Shown: positions 8,394 through 17,553 of the stretch, in pieces | How positions within the stretch are numbered: the first letter of the stretch is position 1 | Layout: each line of letters begins with the position of its first letter | Origin: CAYRVF01 sp964427535 | GTDB taxonomy: Bacteria; Chloroflexota; Ktedonobacteria; Ktedonobacterales; JADMIN01 | NCBI GenBank assembly: GCA_964427535.1 | Contig: CAYRVF010000001.1 | Span: forward strand, 1-64,000 | DNA length: 64,000 nucleotides | Reading direction: 5' to 3' | The notes under the pieces: generated by a model | What the model saw: only the letters and a program-made list of their open reading frames with translations | Told to the model about the DNA's origin: nothing | The model's database searches: none | Program-made: the position numbers and the translations under genes

Positions 8394-10223
8394 TCACCGC
8401 ACCAGCGGGCGGGTGGGGGCGGCGCTGCGGCCGGGGTCGCCGGGAGGCGCGCTGGAGGCCGCGATCTGCCGCAGCAGCGACCGGCGCAGCCGCTGGATGC
8501 GCGCGCGGTAGGCGTCTTCGGGCTGGGTGGCCGTGCGCTTGGGTGGGTCGCCCATCGCCACATGCCACGAGCGAAAGGCGAGGCCCGTCGCCGTCTGGTA
8601 CAGTGCGCGCGCCGTCAGGTAGGCGCGGAGGCCGTAGGCCAGGGCATAGCGGTGCTCGGCGGCGGCGCGTAGCGAGGCGTTCTGCAGCAGCACGTACTCG
8701 TCGGGGGTGACGACACCCGAGAGCACCTCGGGCATCAGGTACTCGCGGACGGTGGCGGCTTCGCGGCGCAGGGCGGCGAGGGCGATGCGCAACAGCAGCG
8801 CCTGCGCGGCGAAGAGCGGCACGTAATCGGCAACCAGCGTGCCGAAGGCGAGCAGCGTGTCGGCACGCCCGACGACCCCCAGTGAGGCCAGCGCGTCAGC
8901 ACCGAAGACGATGACGTCGAAATAGGTGTGCAGCACGATAGCGGCGGCCAGCCCGGCGAGCGGCGCGAGCCACTGACGGCGCCGGTTCTGCGTCTCGCGG
9001 GCGTAGCCCAGTCCGGCGCCAAAGAGCGCCGTGAAGGTCGAGTGGCTGAGCCAGCCCAGCACCACGCGCCCCACCACGACGAACCCCAGATCGGCGCGCG
9101 GGGTCAGCGCGAAGTAGACGAAGTTCTCTACCATCGCGAAGCCCGCGCCGATGACCGCCCCGTAGATGATGCCGTCGGTGACGTTGTCGAACTCGTCGCG
9201 CAGAGCGAGCAGCAGTAGCAGCAGCCCCAGACCTTTGATGAGCTCCTCGGTGCCGCCGGCGACTAGCGCCTGCCCGAGCGCGTGCGTTAGCCCACCGGTC
9301 ACGCCGCCAACAGGGAGCTGGCCCAGCACCAGCGCCGAGAGATGCCCTTCGAGAAAGAGCGCGGGCGGAATGGCGATCACGGCGCCCCAGACGAACGCGC
9401 CTAGCAGCGTCACCAGCGGCTCGCGCTCATAGGAATCGAGCGTGAACACGACGATGGCGACGCCGACGACCGGCACGAGCGGAATCGTGAGCGCGGCCAG
9501 CACGCGTCCGGCGCCACCGGCCGCGAGCGCATCGTGCCCGACGAGGGAGGCGGTACCCAACGTCGCGATGGCGCTGACCAGGAAGACCGCCAGCGCCGCG
9601 ACCGCCAACAGCCAGCGCACGCCCGCGCTGAACTCGCCGCGCAACGCGAACTGCAGCGTGACGCCCGGACTGAAGATGCGCGTGCTGCTCATCTCCAGCG
9701 AGTTGACCAGCCCCGTCGCGGCCGGGTCCTCGCCGTCGGGGTCAGAGGTGACGAGGCGCCGTGTGGCCTCTGAGGCGAGCGTGACCGTCGCGCTGGGGGC
9801 GACGAGCTGGAGCGCCGTCCGACCGAGGTGCAGCGTGCTCCCTGGCACGATCTCGACGCACACGCCCGGCGCGACCTCGTGGCCATCGACCCAGAGCGGA
9901 TTGTGACTCGACAGATTTTCGAGGCGCCAGCCGTCGTCGGTGAGCAGGAGACTCGCATGCTCGCGCGAGACGGCAGGGTCGAGCAGCACGACGGTATTCT
10001 GCAGGCCGCGGCCGATGGTGGTCATGCGCTGGGTGAGCGGACAGACAGACTGTCCGGCGGCGAGTCCCGCGAAGCCCTGCTGCCGGGATGGCTGCTCGCG
10101 CGAGCCGGCGGCCGCTGGCAGGCGATCGAGCAACCGCAGCGCGCCGAAACTGGGGGGAAGCGCGGGCTTCACCTGCGACCGGGCGAGCAACGGCGTACGT
10201 GATCGGTGGGTGAGAGAACTCAC
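8394..10223 (-). CDS. FHA domain fused to a PrsW-family intramembrane protease
   Basis: A 609-residue protein. An FHA domain occupies about residues 65-130 (TIGRGLQN, VSREHASL, LSSHNPLWVDG), which in this family reads phosphothreonine. It is followed by eight or so hydrophobic segments with the PrsW signature: GGTEELIKGL with E326 and E327, FAMVENFVYF, SHSTFTALFGAGLGYA and HTYFDV. PrsW enzymes are membrane glutamic-type proteases that cleave, for example, anti-sigma factors. A soluble tail of about 130 residues ends the protein. The GTG start at 10223 has GGGGGA five bases upstream. The FHA head suggests protease control by a Ser/Thr kinase such as the one at the window's left end; that link is inference. 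Confidence 0.85.
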   Translation of the reverse strand: MSSLTHRSRTPLLARSQVKPALPPSFGALRLLDRLPAAAGSREQPSRQQGFAGLAAGQSVCPLTQRMTTIGRGLQNTVVLLDPAVSREHASLLLTDDGWRLENLSSHNPLWVDGHEVAPGVCVEIVPGSTLHLGRTALQLVAPSATVTLASEATRRLVTSDPDGEDPAATGLVNSLEMSSTRIFSPGVTLQFALRGEFSAGVRWLLAVAALAVFLVSAIATLGTASLVGHDALAAGGAGRVLAALTIPLVPVVGVAIVVFTLDSYEREPLVTLLGAFVWGAVIAIPPALFLEGHLSALVLGQLPVGGVTGGLTHALGQALVAGGTEELIKGLGLLLLLLALRDEFDNVTDGIIYGAVIGAGFAMVENFVYFALTPRADLGFVVVGRVVLGWLSHSTFTALFGAGLGYARETQNRRRQWLAPLAGLAAAIVLHTYFDVIVFGADALASLGVVGRADTLLAFGTLVADYVPLFAAQALLLRIALAALRREAATVREYLMPEVLSGVVTPDEYVLLQNASLRAAAEHRYALAYGLRAYLTARALYQTATGLAFRSWHVAMGDPPKRTATQPEDAYRARIQRLRRSLLRQIAASSAPPGDPGRSAAPTRPLVR

Positions 10224-10384
10224 GGCATCCCCCGGCGGCGACGAACTGGACCTGCTACCATCCTGGCTGGACTATACCAAACTTGCCAGCAGAGGCAAAC
10301 GTCCACCGGACCGTCTACGCCTTGGCTGACTTGCGCGTGTACGCGAGCCAGCCAAAGCGACGTGCGGGCCAGAGCGGTGTGCCC

Positions 10385-11527
10385 TCAGGCGTCCGCCTGA
10401 GGAGCGGGCAGCGCAGGCGCGGGCTTCTCTGGCTCGATCTGCCGCTGGGCCGGATGCTCTTCGCGGTACGTGCGATAGAACCGCTGGAAGAGCTCGTTCA
10501 GTTGGCGGCGCGAAAGATGCCTGCCGCTCTCGAAGTACTCGATGGCGACCTGCCCGATCGCCCACGTCCCGGCGGCAGCGATCGCGCCCGAGACGAGGTC
10601 GCCGCCGAAGGGCACGGCTTTCGAGGCCTCTTCTGCGAGATAGCGGAAGAACAGCCCGCCGCCGATGGTGACGACCAGCTCACGCAGATACTGCGCGCTC
10701 AGCGGCTCGCCGTAGACCGCCGCGATCCGCAGCACGAGCCGGATCTGCGTGCCGAGCAGAATCGGAATGTCGACCAGCGGAATCGGCTCCAGGCCAGCGG
10801 CCAGGCTCACGAGCGCGGCCGAGCGCACTAGCCGGTTGGCAGCCTCGCGGCGGAAGCGCGGCAACTGGCGCCCCAGCACGACCGCCGCGACCGGGCTGGC
10901 CTCGATGATCGCCGGAATCAGCTCTTCGGCGACGTTCTCGCCGGTGCGCGCCGAGATGGGGATGACGTCCTGCTCCTTCAGGCGCGCCGCCGCGCGAGCC
11001 GCCGCCTCGTCCGCGCCACCTTCGAGGAGATCGGCCTTGTTGAGCGCCACCACGTGCGGCTTCTCTTCGTCGCGCAGCTTGCCGATCAACTCCAGATCCA
11101 CCGGACGCAACCCCTGCTGGGCGTCGAGCAGGTAGACGACGACCGACGCCTCCTCCACCGCCGAGGCTTGCATATCGGGCAGATGCCCGGGCGTGTCAAT
11201 CAACGCGAACGGGCCGAAGGCGCCGCGGATGAGCGACGTCGTCGTGCCCGCCTCGGGGGAGACCTCAGAAAGGTACTTGCCCTGCAGCGTGTTGAAGAGC
11301 GTCGATTTCCCCGAATTAGCCAGACCCACGATCGCGACCTGGGTGTGGAGCTCACCCTCGATCTCCTCCTGGGCCAGCTTCCAGTTGACCGAGCCCATGA
11401 ATTTGCGCACGAGTTGCAGGTTCGAGGGGATACCCATCAGTGTCGAGAGGGAGAAGAGGTTGCGCCCTCCGGATGACCTGCCGGATTTCCCTCGTGTAGC
11501 GCTGCCGTCTCCACTGTTCTTCGCCAC
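10385..11527 (-). CDS. Era-like GTPase with a C-terminal DUF697-type membrane domain
   Basis: About 380 residues. The G domain shows G1 GLANSGKST (K74), G2 TTTSLIRG, G3 DTPGH, G4 NKAD and G5 SARTGE. The C-terminal third (EPIPLVDIPILLGTQIRLVL onward) is a DUF697-type region with hydrophobic helices, usually peripheral or integral membrane. The N-terminus is a short basic Ser/Gly tail. The GTG at 11527 is preferred because GGGAGG lies about eight bases upstream; an ATG at 11437 would give a shorter protein that still keeps the whole G domain. The cellular role of these GTPases is not established. It diverges from recD2. Confidence 0.85.
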   Translation of the reverse strand: MAKNSGDGSATRGKSGRSSGGRNLFSLSTLMGIPSNLQLVRKFMGSVNWKLAQEEIEGELHTQVAIVGLANSGKSTLFNTLQGKYLSEVSPEAGTTTSLIRGAFGPFALIDTPGHLPDMQASAVEEASVVVYLLDAQQGLRPVDLELIGKLRDEEKPHVVALNKADLLEGGADEAAARAAARLKEQDVIPISARTGENVAEELIPAIIEASPVAAVVLGRQLPRFRREAANRLVRSAALVSLAAGLEPIPLVDIPILLGTQIRLVLRIAAVYGEPLSAQYLRELVVTIGGGLFFRYLAEEASKAVPFGGDLVSGAIAAAGTWAIGQVAIEYFESGRHLSRRQLNELFQRFYRTYREEHPAQRQIEPEKPAPALPAPQADA

Positions 11528-11673
11528 GATTCCGATCCTCCCGTGTATCCCGCCAGGTGTCTTTGTCTGGGTCTGCTGCCATGGGCACGCAGCCGTCGGC
11601 TGCCTGCGCTCCCCAGTCTCGCATGTCTTCCCGATATACGCGCGATGCCCCGCCTGGGTTAGAGCCTGCCCGC

Positions 11674-11714
11674 TTCGGTGCGTCGTGTGCGTCGTGCGCG
11701 TCGTGCGCACCGAA
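11674..11714. repeat. Three 9-bp tandem repeats enclosed by a 9-bp inverted repeat
   Basis: TTCGGTGCG (11674-11682) is complementary to CGCACCGAA (11706-11714). Between and into the right arm run three 9-mers of form TCGTGYGCR (11683-11709). The element sits in the divergent GTPase/recD2 intergenic region, where a regulator site would be expected. Confidence 0.5.
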
Positions 11715-11836
11715 CGCACGGCAGCCTTCCCGTTTTTCGGGTGGGCATACGGAAAACCCTGTAGCAGGGACAGTGCCAAGCGCCACGGTGCACGGCTGGG
11801 AGCCGCCGCACGGCCCAGCAGCCAGACAGGCGCGAG

Positions 11837-11845
11837 TGATACAAT
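11837..11845 (+). promoter_or_regulatory. Extended -10 promoter candidate for recD2
   Basis: TGATACAAT fits TGn-TATAAT with one mismatch. No convincing -35 lies 17 bases upstream, as is common for extended -10 promoters. It would give a leader of about 55 bases before the recD2 ATG. Confidence 0.45.
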
Positions 11846-11907
11846 TGGCCCGCACACAGACGCGGCCCGCACTGTGTCCGCCGGCCGCGCGGAGAGCCGC
11901 ACCCGCT

Positions 11908-14142
11908 ATGCCCACGCTGTCAGGGACAATCGAGCGCATCGTCTTCCGCAACGAGCAGACGCATTATACCGTCGCCCGGCTGCGGCCCGACGACGCTGGG
12001 CGACTGTTTCGCAGCGAATTGCTCACGCTCGTCGGGTCGCTACCCGGAGTGAACGTGGGCGAGCAGATCGAGGTGACCGGCGCGTGGGAGGCCCACCCCC
12101 AGCACGGACGCCATCTGCGTGTGGCTTCCTTCGCCACGCACACACCTGTCTCCGCCGCCGGGCTGAAGCGCTACCTCGGCTCCGGCGTCATCAAGGGCAT
12201 CGGTCCCAAGACGGCCGAGCGCATCGTCGAGCACTTCGGCGAGCAAACCCTCGCCATTCTGGAGCTGGAGCCCGAGCGGCTGACCGAGGTGCGCGGCATC
12301 AGCGCGGCTAAGCGCGACGTCATCGTGCGCGGCTGGACCGAGCAGCAAGACATTCGCGACATCATGCTGTTTTTGCAAGGGCACGGCGTCTCGCCAGGGC
12401 TGGCCGCCAAAATCTACCGGCAGTACGGCAAGGCGTCCGAGCAGACCATCCGCGAGAATCCCTACCAGCTCGAACGCGACATCTACGGCGTCGGCTTCCG
12501 CACCGCCGACACGCTCGCCGTCACCCTCGGGCTACCGCGCGACAGCATCCCCCGCCTGATGACCGGCATCAAGCACACGCTCTCGGAAGCGGCATCGGCC
12601 GACGGCCACTGCTATCTGCCGCGCGCCGAGCTGCTGACGCGCGCCGCCGCGCTGCTGCAGGTGACGGAGGAGGCGCTGACGCCCGCGCTGGAGCAGCTCC
12701 GGCGCGAGAAGGAGGTCTTCGTCGAGGCGGACGGCGACGGCGCGGACGATGACGAGCGCGTCTATCTCGCGCCGTTCTTCTACGCCGAGCAGGGCGCGGC
12801 GCGGCGGCTTCGCCTGCTCTTGCGTGCGCCGAGTCCGCTGCCGCCGGTCTCCGCCGCTGAGTGGCAGGCGACGTTTACGCAGATGCGGCACGAGCGCGGC
12901 ATCCGCCTCTCGGAGGGCCAGCGCGACGCCGTACGCCTGGCCTACAGCGAGAAGGTGATGGTGCTGACAGGTGGGCCGGGGGTCGGCAAGACGACGGCAC
13001 TGCGCGCACTGCTCGATATCTTCGACGCGCGCGGCGTGACGTACGCCCTCGCGGCGCCGACCGGACGCGCGGCCCGGCGTATGGCGGAGGCGACCGGACG
13101 CCCCGCCTCGACCCTGCACCGGCTGCTGGAGTTCGTGCCCAGCAGCAACGACTTCCTCTACAACGAGGACCGCCCGCTGCCGCAGCAGGTGATTCTCGTG
13201 GATGAGGCGTCGATGCTCGACATCCTGCTGGCGTACCGGCTGTTGCGGGCAGTGCATCCGGCGGCGCATCTGCTGCTGGTGGGCGACGCCGATCAGCTCC
13301 CCTCGGTCGGCCCCGGCGCCGTGCTGGCGGACATCCTCCGCAGCGCCGCCGTGCCCAGTGTGCATCTGACGGAGCTGTTTCGCCAGGCGCGTGAGAGCGC
13401 GATCGTCGTGACGGCGCACGGCATCCACGCGGGCGAGATGCCGCCGCTGCGCTCCGCGCCGAGCGCCGACTTCTTCTTTCTGCCCGCCGCCGACCCGGCC
13501 GCCGCCGCGCACACCGTCACCGATCTCGTCGGGCGCCGCTTACCCGCGCGGTATGGCTTCGATCCCATCCGCGAGATTCAGGTGCTCGCGCCGATGTATA
13601 AGGGGCCGGCGGGCGTCAGCGCGCTCAACCAGGCGCTGCAGGCGCGGCTAAATCCGACGCCTCCGGCCGAGGTGCCGTTCGGCGAGACGTCTTTCCGTGT
13701 GGGCGACAATGTGATGCAGGTGCGCAACAACTACGACAAAGGGGCGGGCGGCGTCTTCAACGGCGACGTGGGGTATGTCGTCGAGGTGGGTGAGCAGAAC
13801 CGCCTCACCGTGCTCTTCGCCGACGACAACGGCGGCATTCCGGTCGAGTACGAGGCGCACGAGCTCGACGAGCTGACGCTGGCCTACGCCTGCAGCATCC
13901 ACCGCGCGCAGGGCAGCGAGTATCCGTGCGTCGTCGTGCCGCTGGTGATGCAGCACTACATGCTGCTGCAGCGCAACCTGCTCTACACGGCGATTACCCG
14001 CGCCAAGCGGTTGTGTGTCGTGGTGGGCGACCCGCGCGCGTTGCGCCGGGCCGTCGAGAACAACGCCCTCGCCACGCGCAACACCGGCCTCGCCCAGCGC
14101 CTGCTGGGTCCGGTGCTGCCGGGAGTGACGATCGAGAGGTGA
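11908..14142 (+). CDS. recD2: RecD2-type SF1 DNA helicase
   Basis: A 744-residue ATP-dependent 5'-3' DNA helicase of the RecD2 (RecD-like without RecBC) family. The N-terminal OB-like region begins SGTIERIVFRNEQTHYTVA, followed by helix-hairpin-helix repeats (GIGPKTAERI near residue 93, ISAAKRD). The helicase core has Walker A GGPGVGKTT with K361, Walker B VDEASMLD, GDADQLPSVGPG (motif III), and the C-terminal AYACSIHRAQGSEYP and YTAITRAK motifs. The start at 11908 gives the family-typical N-terminus; the open frame extends upstream but has no homology. It probably acts in DNA repair or recombination. It converges with the DedA gene. Confidence 0.93.
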   Translation: MPTLSGTIERIVFRNEQTHYTVARLRPDDAGRLFRSELLTLVGSLPGVNVGEQIEVTGAWEAHPQHGRHLRVASFATHTPVSAAGLKRYLGSGVIKGIGPKTAERIVEHFGEQTLAILELEPERLTEVRGISAAKRDVIVRGWTEQQDIRDIMLFLQGHGVSPGLAAKIYRQYGKASEQTIRENPYQLERDIYGVGFRTADTLAVTLGLPRDSIPRLMTGIKHTLSEAASADGHCYLPRAELLTRAAALLQVTEEALTPALEQLRREKEVFVEADGDGADDDERVYLAPFFYAEQGAARRLRLLLRAPSPLPPVSAAEWQATFTQMRHERGIRLSEGQRDAVRLAYSEKVMVLTGGPGVGKTTALRALLDIFDARGVTYALAAPTGRAARRMAEATGRPASTLHRLLEFVPSSNDFLYNEDRPLPQQVILVDEASMLDILLAYRLLRAVHPAAHLLLVGDADQLPSVGPGAVLADILRSAAVPSVHLTELFRQARESAIVVTAHGIHAGEMPPLRSAPSADFFFLPAADPAAAAHTVTDLVGRRLPARYGFDPIREIQVLAPMYKGPAGVSALNQALQARLNPTPPAEVPFGETSFRVGDNVMQVRNNYDKGAGGVFNGDVGYVVEVGEQNRLTVLFADDNGGIPVEYEAHELDELTLAYACSIHRAQGSEYPCVVVPLVMQHYMLLQRNLLYTAITRAKRLCVVVGDPRALRRAVENNALATRNTGLAQRLLGPVLPGVTIER

Positions 14143-14171
14143 TCGCCCGCCTCGCCGGTACTCTGAGCGCG

Positions 14172-14903
14172 TCACATCAGCAGCGCGATGACGGCGACCG
14201 CCGCGCCCGAGACGACGAGACCGAAGCCGCCGAGCGCGAGGTAGCGCAGCCCCCGCGGACTGAACGACACGCTCATCCAGTCGCGTGCGATCTGCCAGCG
14301 CTGGTGCCACCAGGCGACGAGAGCGTCGCGGTGCCGCAGGGCGCTGCGTATGATGACGGCGACCACGATCAGGGCGAGCAACCCCAGCCCGAACTGCTGC
14401 ACAATGCGTTCGATGAGCGGCAACTGATGCCCGAAGAGGTAGCCGAGCGTGCCCATCAGCGAGGCCCAGACGATGCCGCCCGTCGCGTTCCACAACAGGA
14501 AGCGGTTGTAGGGCATGCGGCTGATGCCCGCGAGCACCGCGCTGAAGATGCGGCCCACCGGCACGAACCGTCCGAGGAAGACGGTCTTCTCGCCGTGGCG
14601 CGCGAAGAACGCCTCCGCCTTGACGAGCTTCGCCTCATCGAAGCGCAGTAGCCGCCCGTGTTTGCGCAGCAACGCCAGACCCGACGTGCGGCCGATCCAG
14701 TAGCCGCAGGTATCGCCGACGATCGCGCCGAGCGCCGCCGCTGCGATGACGCCCGGCAGCCAGAGCTTGCCCGTCGCCGCCAGCGCACTGGCGACCAGCA
14801 GCGAGGTCTCACCCGGCAGCGGCACGCCCGCACTCTCGGCCATCACGACGAGAAAGACGACGAAGTAGCCGTACGTCGCGACCCACGTGACGACCATCTG
14901 CAT
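14172..14903 (-). CDS. DedA family membrane protein (SNARE-associated/VTT domain)
   Basis: About 243 residues with five to six membrane segments. The DedA signature is visible: AESAGVPLPGETSLL near the N-terminus, GDTCGYWIGRTSG, and the amphipathic loop segment FLGRFVPVGRIFSAVLAGISRMPYNRF. DedA proteins are polytopic inner-membrane proteins linked to lipid (undecaprenyl-phosphate or phospholipid) scrambling and envelope homeostasis. A C-terminal extension with one more membrane segment follows the core domain. The ATG at 14903 is preferred (GGAAGG about nine bases upstream); an ATG six bases downstream is also possible. Confidence 0.87.
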   Translation of the reverse strand: MQMVVTWVATYGYFVVFLVVMAESAGVPLPGETSLLVASALAATGKLWLPGVIAAAALGAIVGDTCGYWIGRTSGLALLRKHGRLLRFDEAKLVKAEAFFARHGEKTVFLGRFVPVGRIFSAVLAGISRMPYNRFLLWNATGGIVWASLMGTLGYLFGHQLPLIERIVQQFGLGLLALIVVAVIIRSALRHRDALVAWWHQRWQIARDWMSVSFSPRGLRYLALGGFGLVVSGAAVAVIALLM

Positions 14904-15985
14904 CCCACGCACCGCCTTCCCGTCAACCCCACCAACCACTATCTGTGCCCGCGCCGCCTGAACCGTCCTCACACAGCGCAGGCTGCCAGCATGTCCATTG
15001 TCGCACAGGCACGTGAACCTGCTATGAAATGCAACGCACGAGCGCGGCCAAATCGGCGAAATGTAGGCGGTAGCGCCCATCCGGTCCCTAGGTCTCGCGT
15101 GCGGGTAGGCGGGCAGGCACCGCACTCGGTCTGCGCATCCAGCCTGACGAGTATACGGGCAAGCGGCTGCCAGAGTTGCCACTCGGCTGGGGAGTGTCGT
15201 GTCGGGTAATAGCTACGGATGCCACATGCCTGCCCTGGTGAGGGCGGACAACTAGCGCCATGCGAGACACACGCCCAGCCTCGGTCGGGAGTAACTGCCC
15301 ATTGGCGTCGCGCCTGAGCGTTTCGTAGGCTGCCATTGCAGCAGACGAGGGCATTCCTACGCCGCTGCCGAACCGAGAAGAGAACGCCGTTTCCGCATCC
15401 TGCTGACGGGTGGCGCTGGCTCCATCGGGTCACGTACCGTCGAGGCGTCCTCTCTGGCTGCTGGACGCGACGTGGCCGTTGTGGAGAGCGTGCGGTCGTG
15501 CGGCGGCAGCCTATGTTCCAACATGCCAGCCAGTTGGTGTCTAGCCGTACCACGTCTCCGCTGTGCGCCCTGACACGATCGCTCGCGGCATGTGCGGACG
15601 AGACGTGGCGGCGTGGCCAGCGCACTGTATCGGGCACGTGCCTCGATGGCGTCGCGCAGCCGAGAGCCATTCAGTGGGCGCCGCGGTAGCGAACTCCAGC
15701 CAGTTCACGTATACTGACTGCGACGGCCTTCCGTCCTGCCATCAACGCGCTACAGACGCGCTCCAGCAAGCTCGCCCCCGCGCCTGGCATGTCCAGGTAT
15801 CCACACGGTTATGTGGCCGCGGGTCTCGTGTTGATGGCGATCCGCCTCCCGAAGAAATCGGCAAGGCGGCTGTTTAGCCATACATGCCATCTACCTAAGA
15901 TATCGTTCACCAATCGGACAGTTCCTACTCCACTGCCTCTGGTTCATAGCCTCTGCACCCGTCGCCCGCTACCAGGAGGCTTACC
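14904..15985. other. Intergenic region without a recognisable gene
   Basis: About 1.1 kb between the divergent DedA and LuxR genes. Open frames here lack ribosome binding sites and have no family resemblance. No tRNA, terminator or long repeat is seen. The base wording is less codon-periodic than in the neighbours, which suggests decayed or purely regulatory DNA at the border of the signalling island. Confidence 0.5.
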
Positions 15986-16633
15986 GTGAAAGTACTCATC
16001 GCCAGCAACCGTACGCTTATTGGCCAGTCGCTGCTGACCTCGCTTCCCAACCTTTCATCAAGTGATGCGGTCGACGCTCGGCACTGCACGCTTGCAACGG
16101 TCTCAGAGGCTGTGCGGATTGAGGCTCCACATGTCGTTCTTGTGGATGCGACGACCAACTACGCCAGTGCCATCAGCACGATGCGCAAGCTGATCGAAGA
16201 TATCCCCGATGTGTACGTTGTCTTGCTGGGGGCGGAGAGCGATGAGGCATCGATCTACGAGGCAATTCTTGAGGGGGCTGCCGGGTACGTTACGATGGAT
16301 GAGTCCCTCGATGCGCTACGGAACACGCTGCACGGGGTCATGCGCGGCGAGCTGGGGCTCTCGCGTGCTGCCGCCCAGCGGGTCGTGCGTCAATTGCGCA
16401 AGACGGCGCGCGCGTCTTCGTCGCAGACAAACGAGATGGAACACAAACTAACAGCCCGTGAGCAGCAAGTGTTCGACCTTGTGCGGCGTGGCCAGCGCAG
16501 TCGCGAGATCGCCGAGCAACTCTCCATCGCCGAAGCTACAGTGTACAAGCACATCCAAAATATCCTGGACAAGCTGCAGGTCCACAGCCGCACGCAGGCG
16601 ATCTTCATGTCAAGCACACATGAGGATTCATAA
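15986..16633 (+). CDS. LuxR/NarL-type regulator with a degenerate receiver domain
   Basis: A 215-residue two-domain regulator. The receiver-like half (about 1-120) keeps the central Asp (D54 in VLVDATTN), but the acidic pair at the end of strand 1 is replaced by Ser-Asn (IASNRT) and the conserved Lys of strand 5 is missing (AGYVTMDES). Normal Mg2+-dependent phosphorylation is therefore doubtful. The C-terminal helix-turn-helix (about 148-205) is intact: LTAREQQVFDLVRRG, SREIAEQLSIAEATVYKHI, ILDKLQVHSRTQAI. The GTG start has AGGAGG six bases upstream. It converges with the kinase/regulator pair at 16783-18339. It may bind DNA constitutively or respond to another input. Confidence 0.85.
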   Translation: MKVLIASNRTLIGQSLLTSLPNLSSSDAVDARHCTLATVSEAVRIEAPHVVLVDATTNYASAISTMRKLIEDIPDVYVVLLGAESDEASIYEAILEGAAGYVTMDESLDALRNTLHGVMRGELGLSRAAAQRVVRQLRKTARASSSQTNEMEHKLTAREQQVFDLVRRGQRSREIAEQLSIAEATVYKHIQNILDKLQVHSRTQAIFMSSTHEDS

Positions 16634-16634
16634 C

Positions 16635-16675
16635 AGCCTCTGTCGATCGACAACCTGTGTCGATCGACAGAGGCT
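16635..16675. terminator. 18-bp perfect inverted repeat, likely bidirectional terminator
   Basis: AGCCTCTGTCGATCGACA (16635-16652) is perfectly complementary to 16658-16675 across ACCTG. It begins two bases after the regulator stop, between convergent genes. There is no T-run. Each arm itself contains the palindrome TGTCGATCGACA. Confidence 0.6.
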
Positions 16676-16782
16676 GGGCTTGCTCGAATGCTGGTCAGGT
16701 TGCGTCTCTTGGGGCTCGCTAGCTGCCGTGCCCTGCCGTGGCGTGCCATGAAGGCAGGCCTCATCCCTAGCTCCCACACAGA

Positions 16783-17469
16783 CTACTCCGCAGTGACGAG
16801 CCCTTTCCTGATGGCATAGAGCACAGCTTGTGAGCGGTCAAAGATTCCCAGCTTGCGATAGATGTTGCTGATATGATTCCGCACCGTCTTTTCGCTGATG
16901 TGCAACTCGTGCGCAATCTCTTTGGCGACCATGCCCCGGGCAATCATGGCGACCATCTGGAGCTCGCGCGGTGTCAGTCCATCGTAGTGATCGTTGCGCT
17001 CAGCACTGTGCTTGTTCAGGAGCTCCACCACATGCCCCGCTACGCTGGGCTCCATGACCTTCTGACCTGCCACGACGGCAAGCACGCCAGAGACGAGGGC
17101 AGACGGCGAGGCGTCTTTGAGCAGATAGCCGTCGGCGCCAGCCATCAAGGCTTCGATCACATACCCATCGTACACGAATGAGGTCAGGATGACGATGTGG
17201 ACCTCCCGCCTCCGAGCCTTGATCTCGCGGATGGCCTGAATGCCATCCAGAACAGGCATGCGGATGTCCAGGAGGACAACGTCAGGCTGCACATCATCAA
17301 CCAGATCGATCGCTTCCTGCCCGTTGCTTCCGCACCCGACCACGTGAATCCGGGAGTCGGCATCGAGCAGCGTTGCAATGCCTTCGCGCAGGAGGCGCTG
17401 ATCGTCCACCACAAGCACGCGAATAGGTCTTGTGGATTCACCTACGGAAGCACTCAGCATACTCTCCAC
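16783..17469 (-). CDS. NarL/FixJ-type response regulator
   Basis: About 228 residues. The receiver domain is intact: RVLVVDDQRLLREG with the acidic pair, VVLLDIRMPVLDG with the phospho-acceptor Asp, and GYLLKDASP with the Lys. The DNA-binding domain has LTPRELQMVAMIARGM, AKEIAHELHISEKTVRNHI and RKLGIFDRSQAV. The GTG at 17469 is preferred because GAGAGGAG lies six to seven bases upstream; an ATG at 17460 is the alternative. It lies 84 bases downstream of the histidine kinase gene on the same strand, so the two are a likely cognate pair. Target genes are unknown. Confidence 0.92.
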   Translation of the reverse strand: MESMLSASVGESTRPIRVLVVDDQRLLREGIATLLDADSRIHVVGCGSNGQEAIDLVDDVQPDVVLLDIRMPVLDGIQAIREIKARRREVHIVILTSFVYDGYVIEALMAGADGYLLKDASPSALVSGVLAVVAGQKVMEPSVAGHVVELLNKHSAERNDHYDGLTPRELQMVAMIARGMVAKEIAHELHISEKTVRNHISNIYRKLGIFDRSQAVLYAIRKGLVTAE

Positions 17470-17553
17470 AGCACACTCCTCTCGAGAGCTTGCTTCGTCA
17501 CTCGACAACCGCACGGAGACGCTGGAGGATGCGTGTCGCGGCTGGATGGCAAT

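Noticed and set aside
14969..15670. 233-codon minus-strand frame in the DedA-LuxR gap
   Set aside because: No ribosome binding site, irregular composition rich in Arg, Cys and Trp, no family resemblance.
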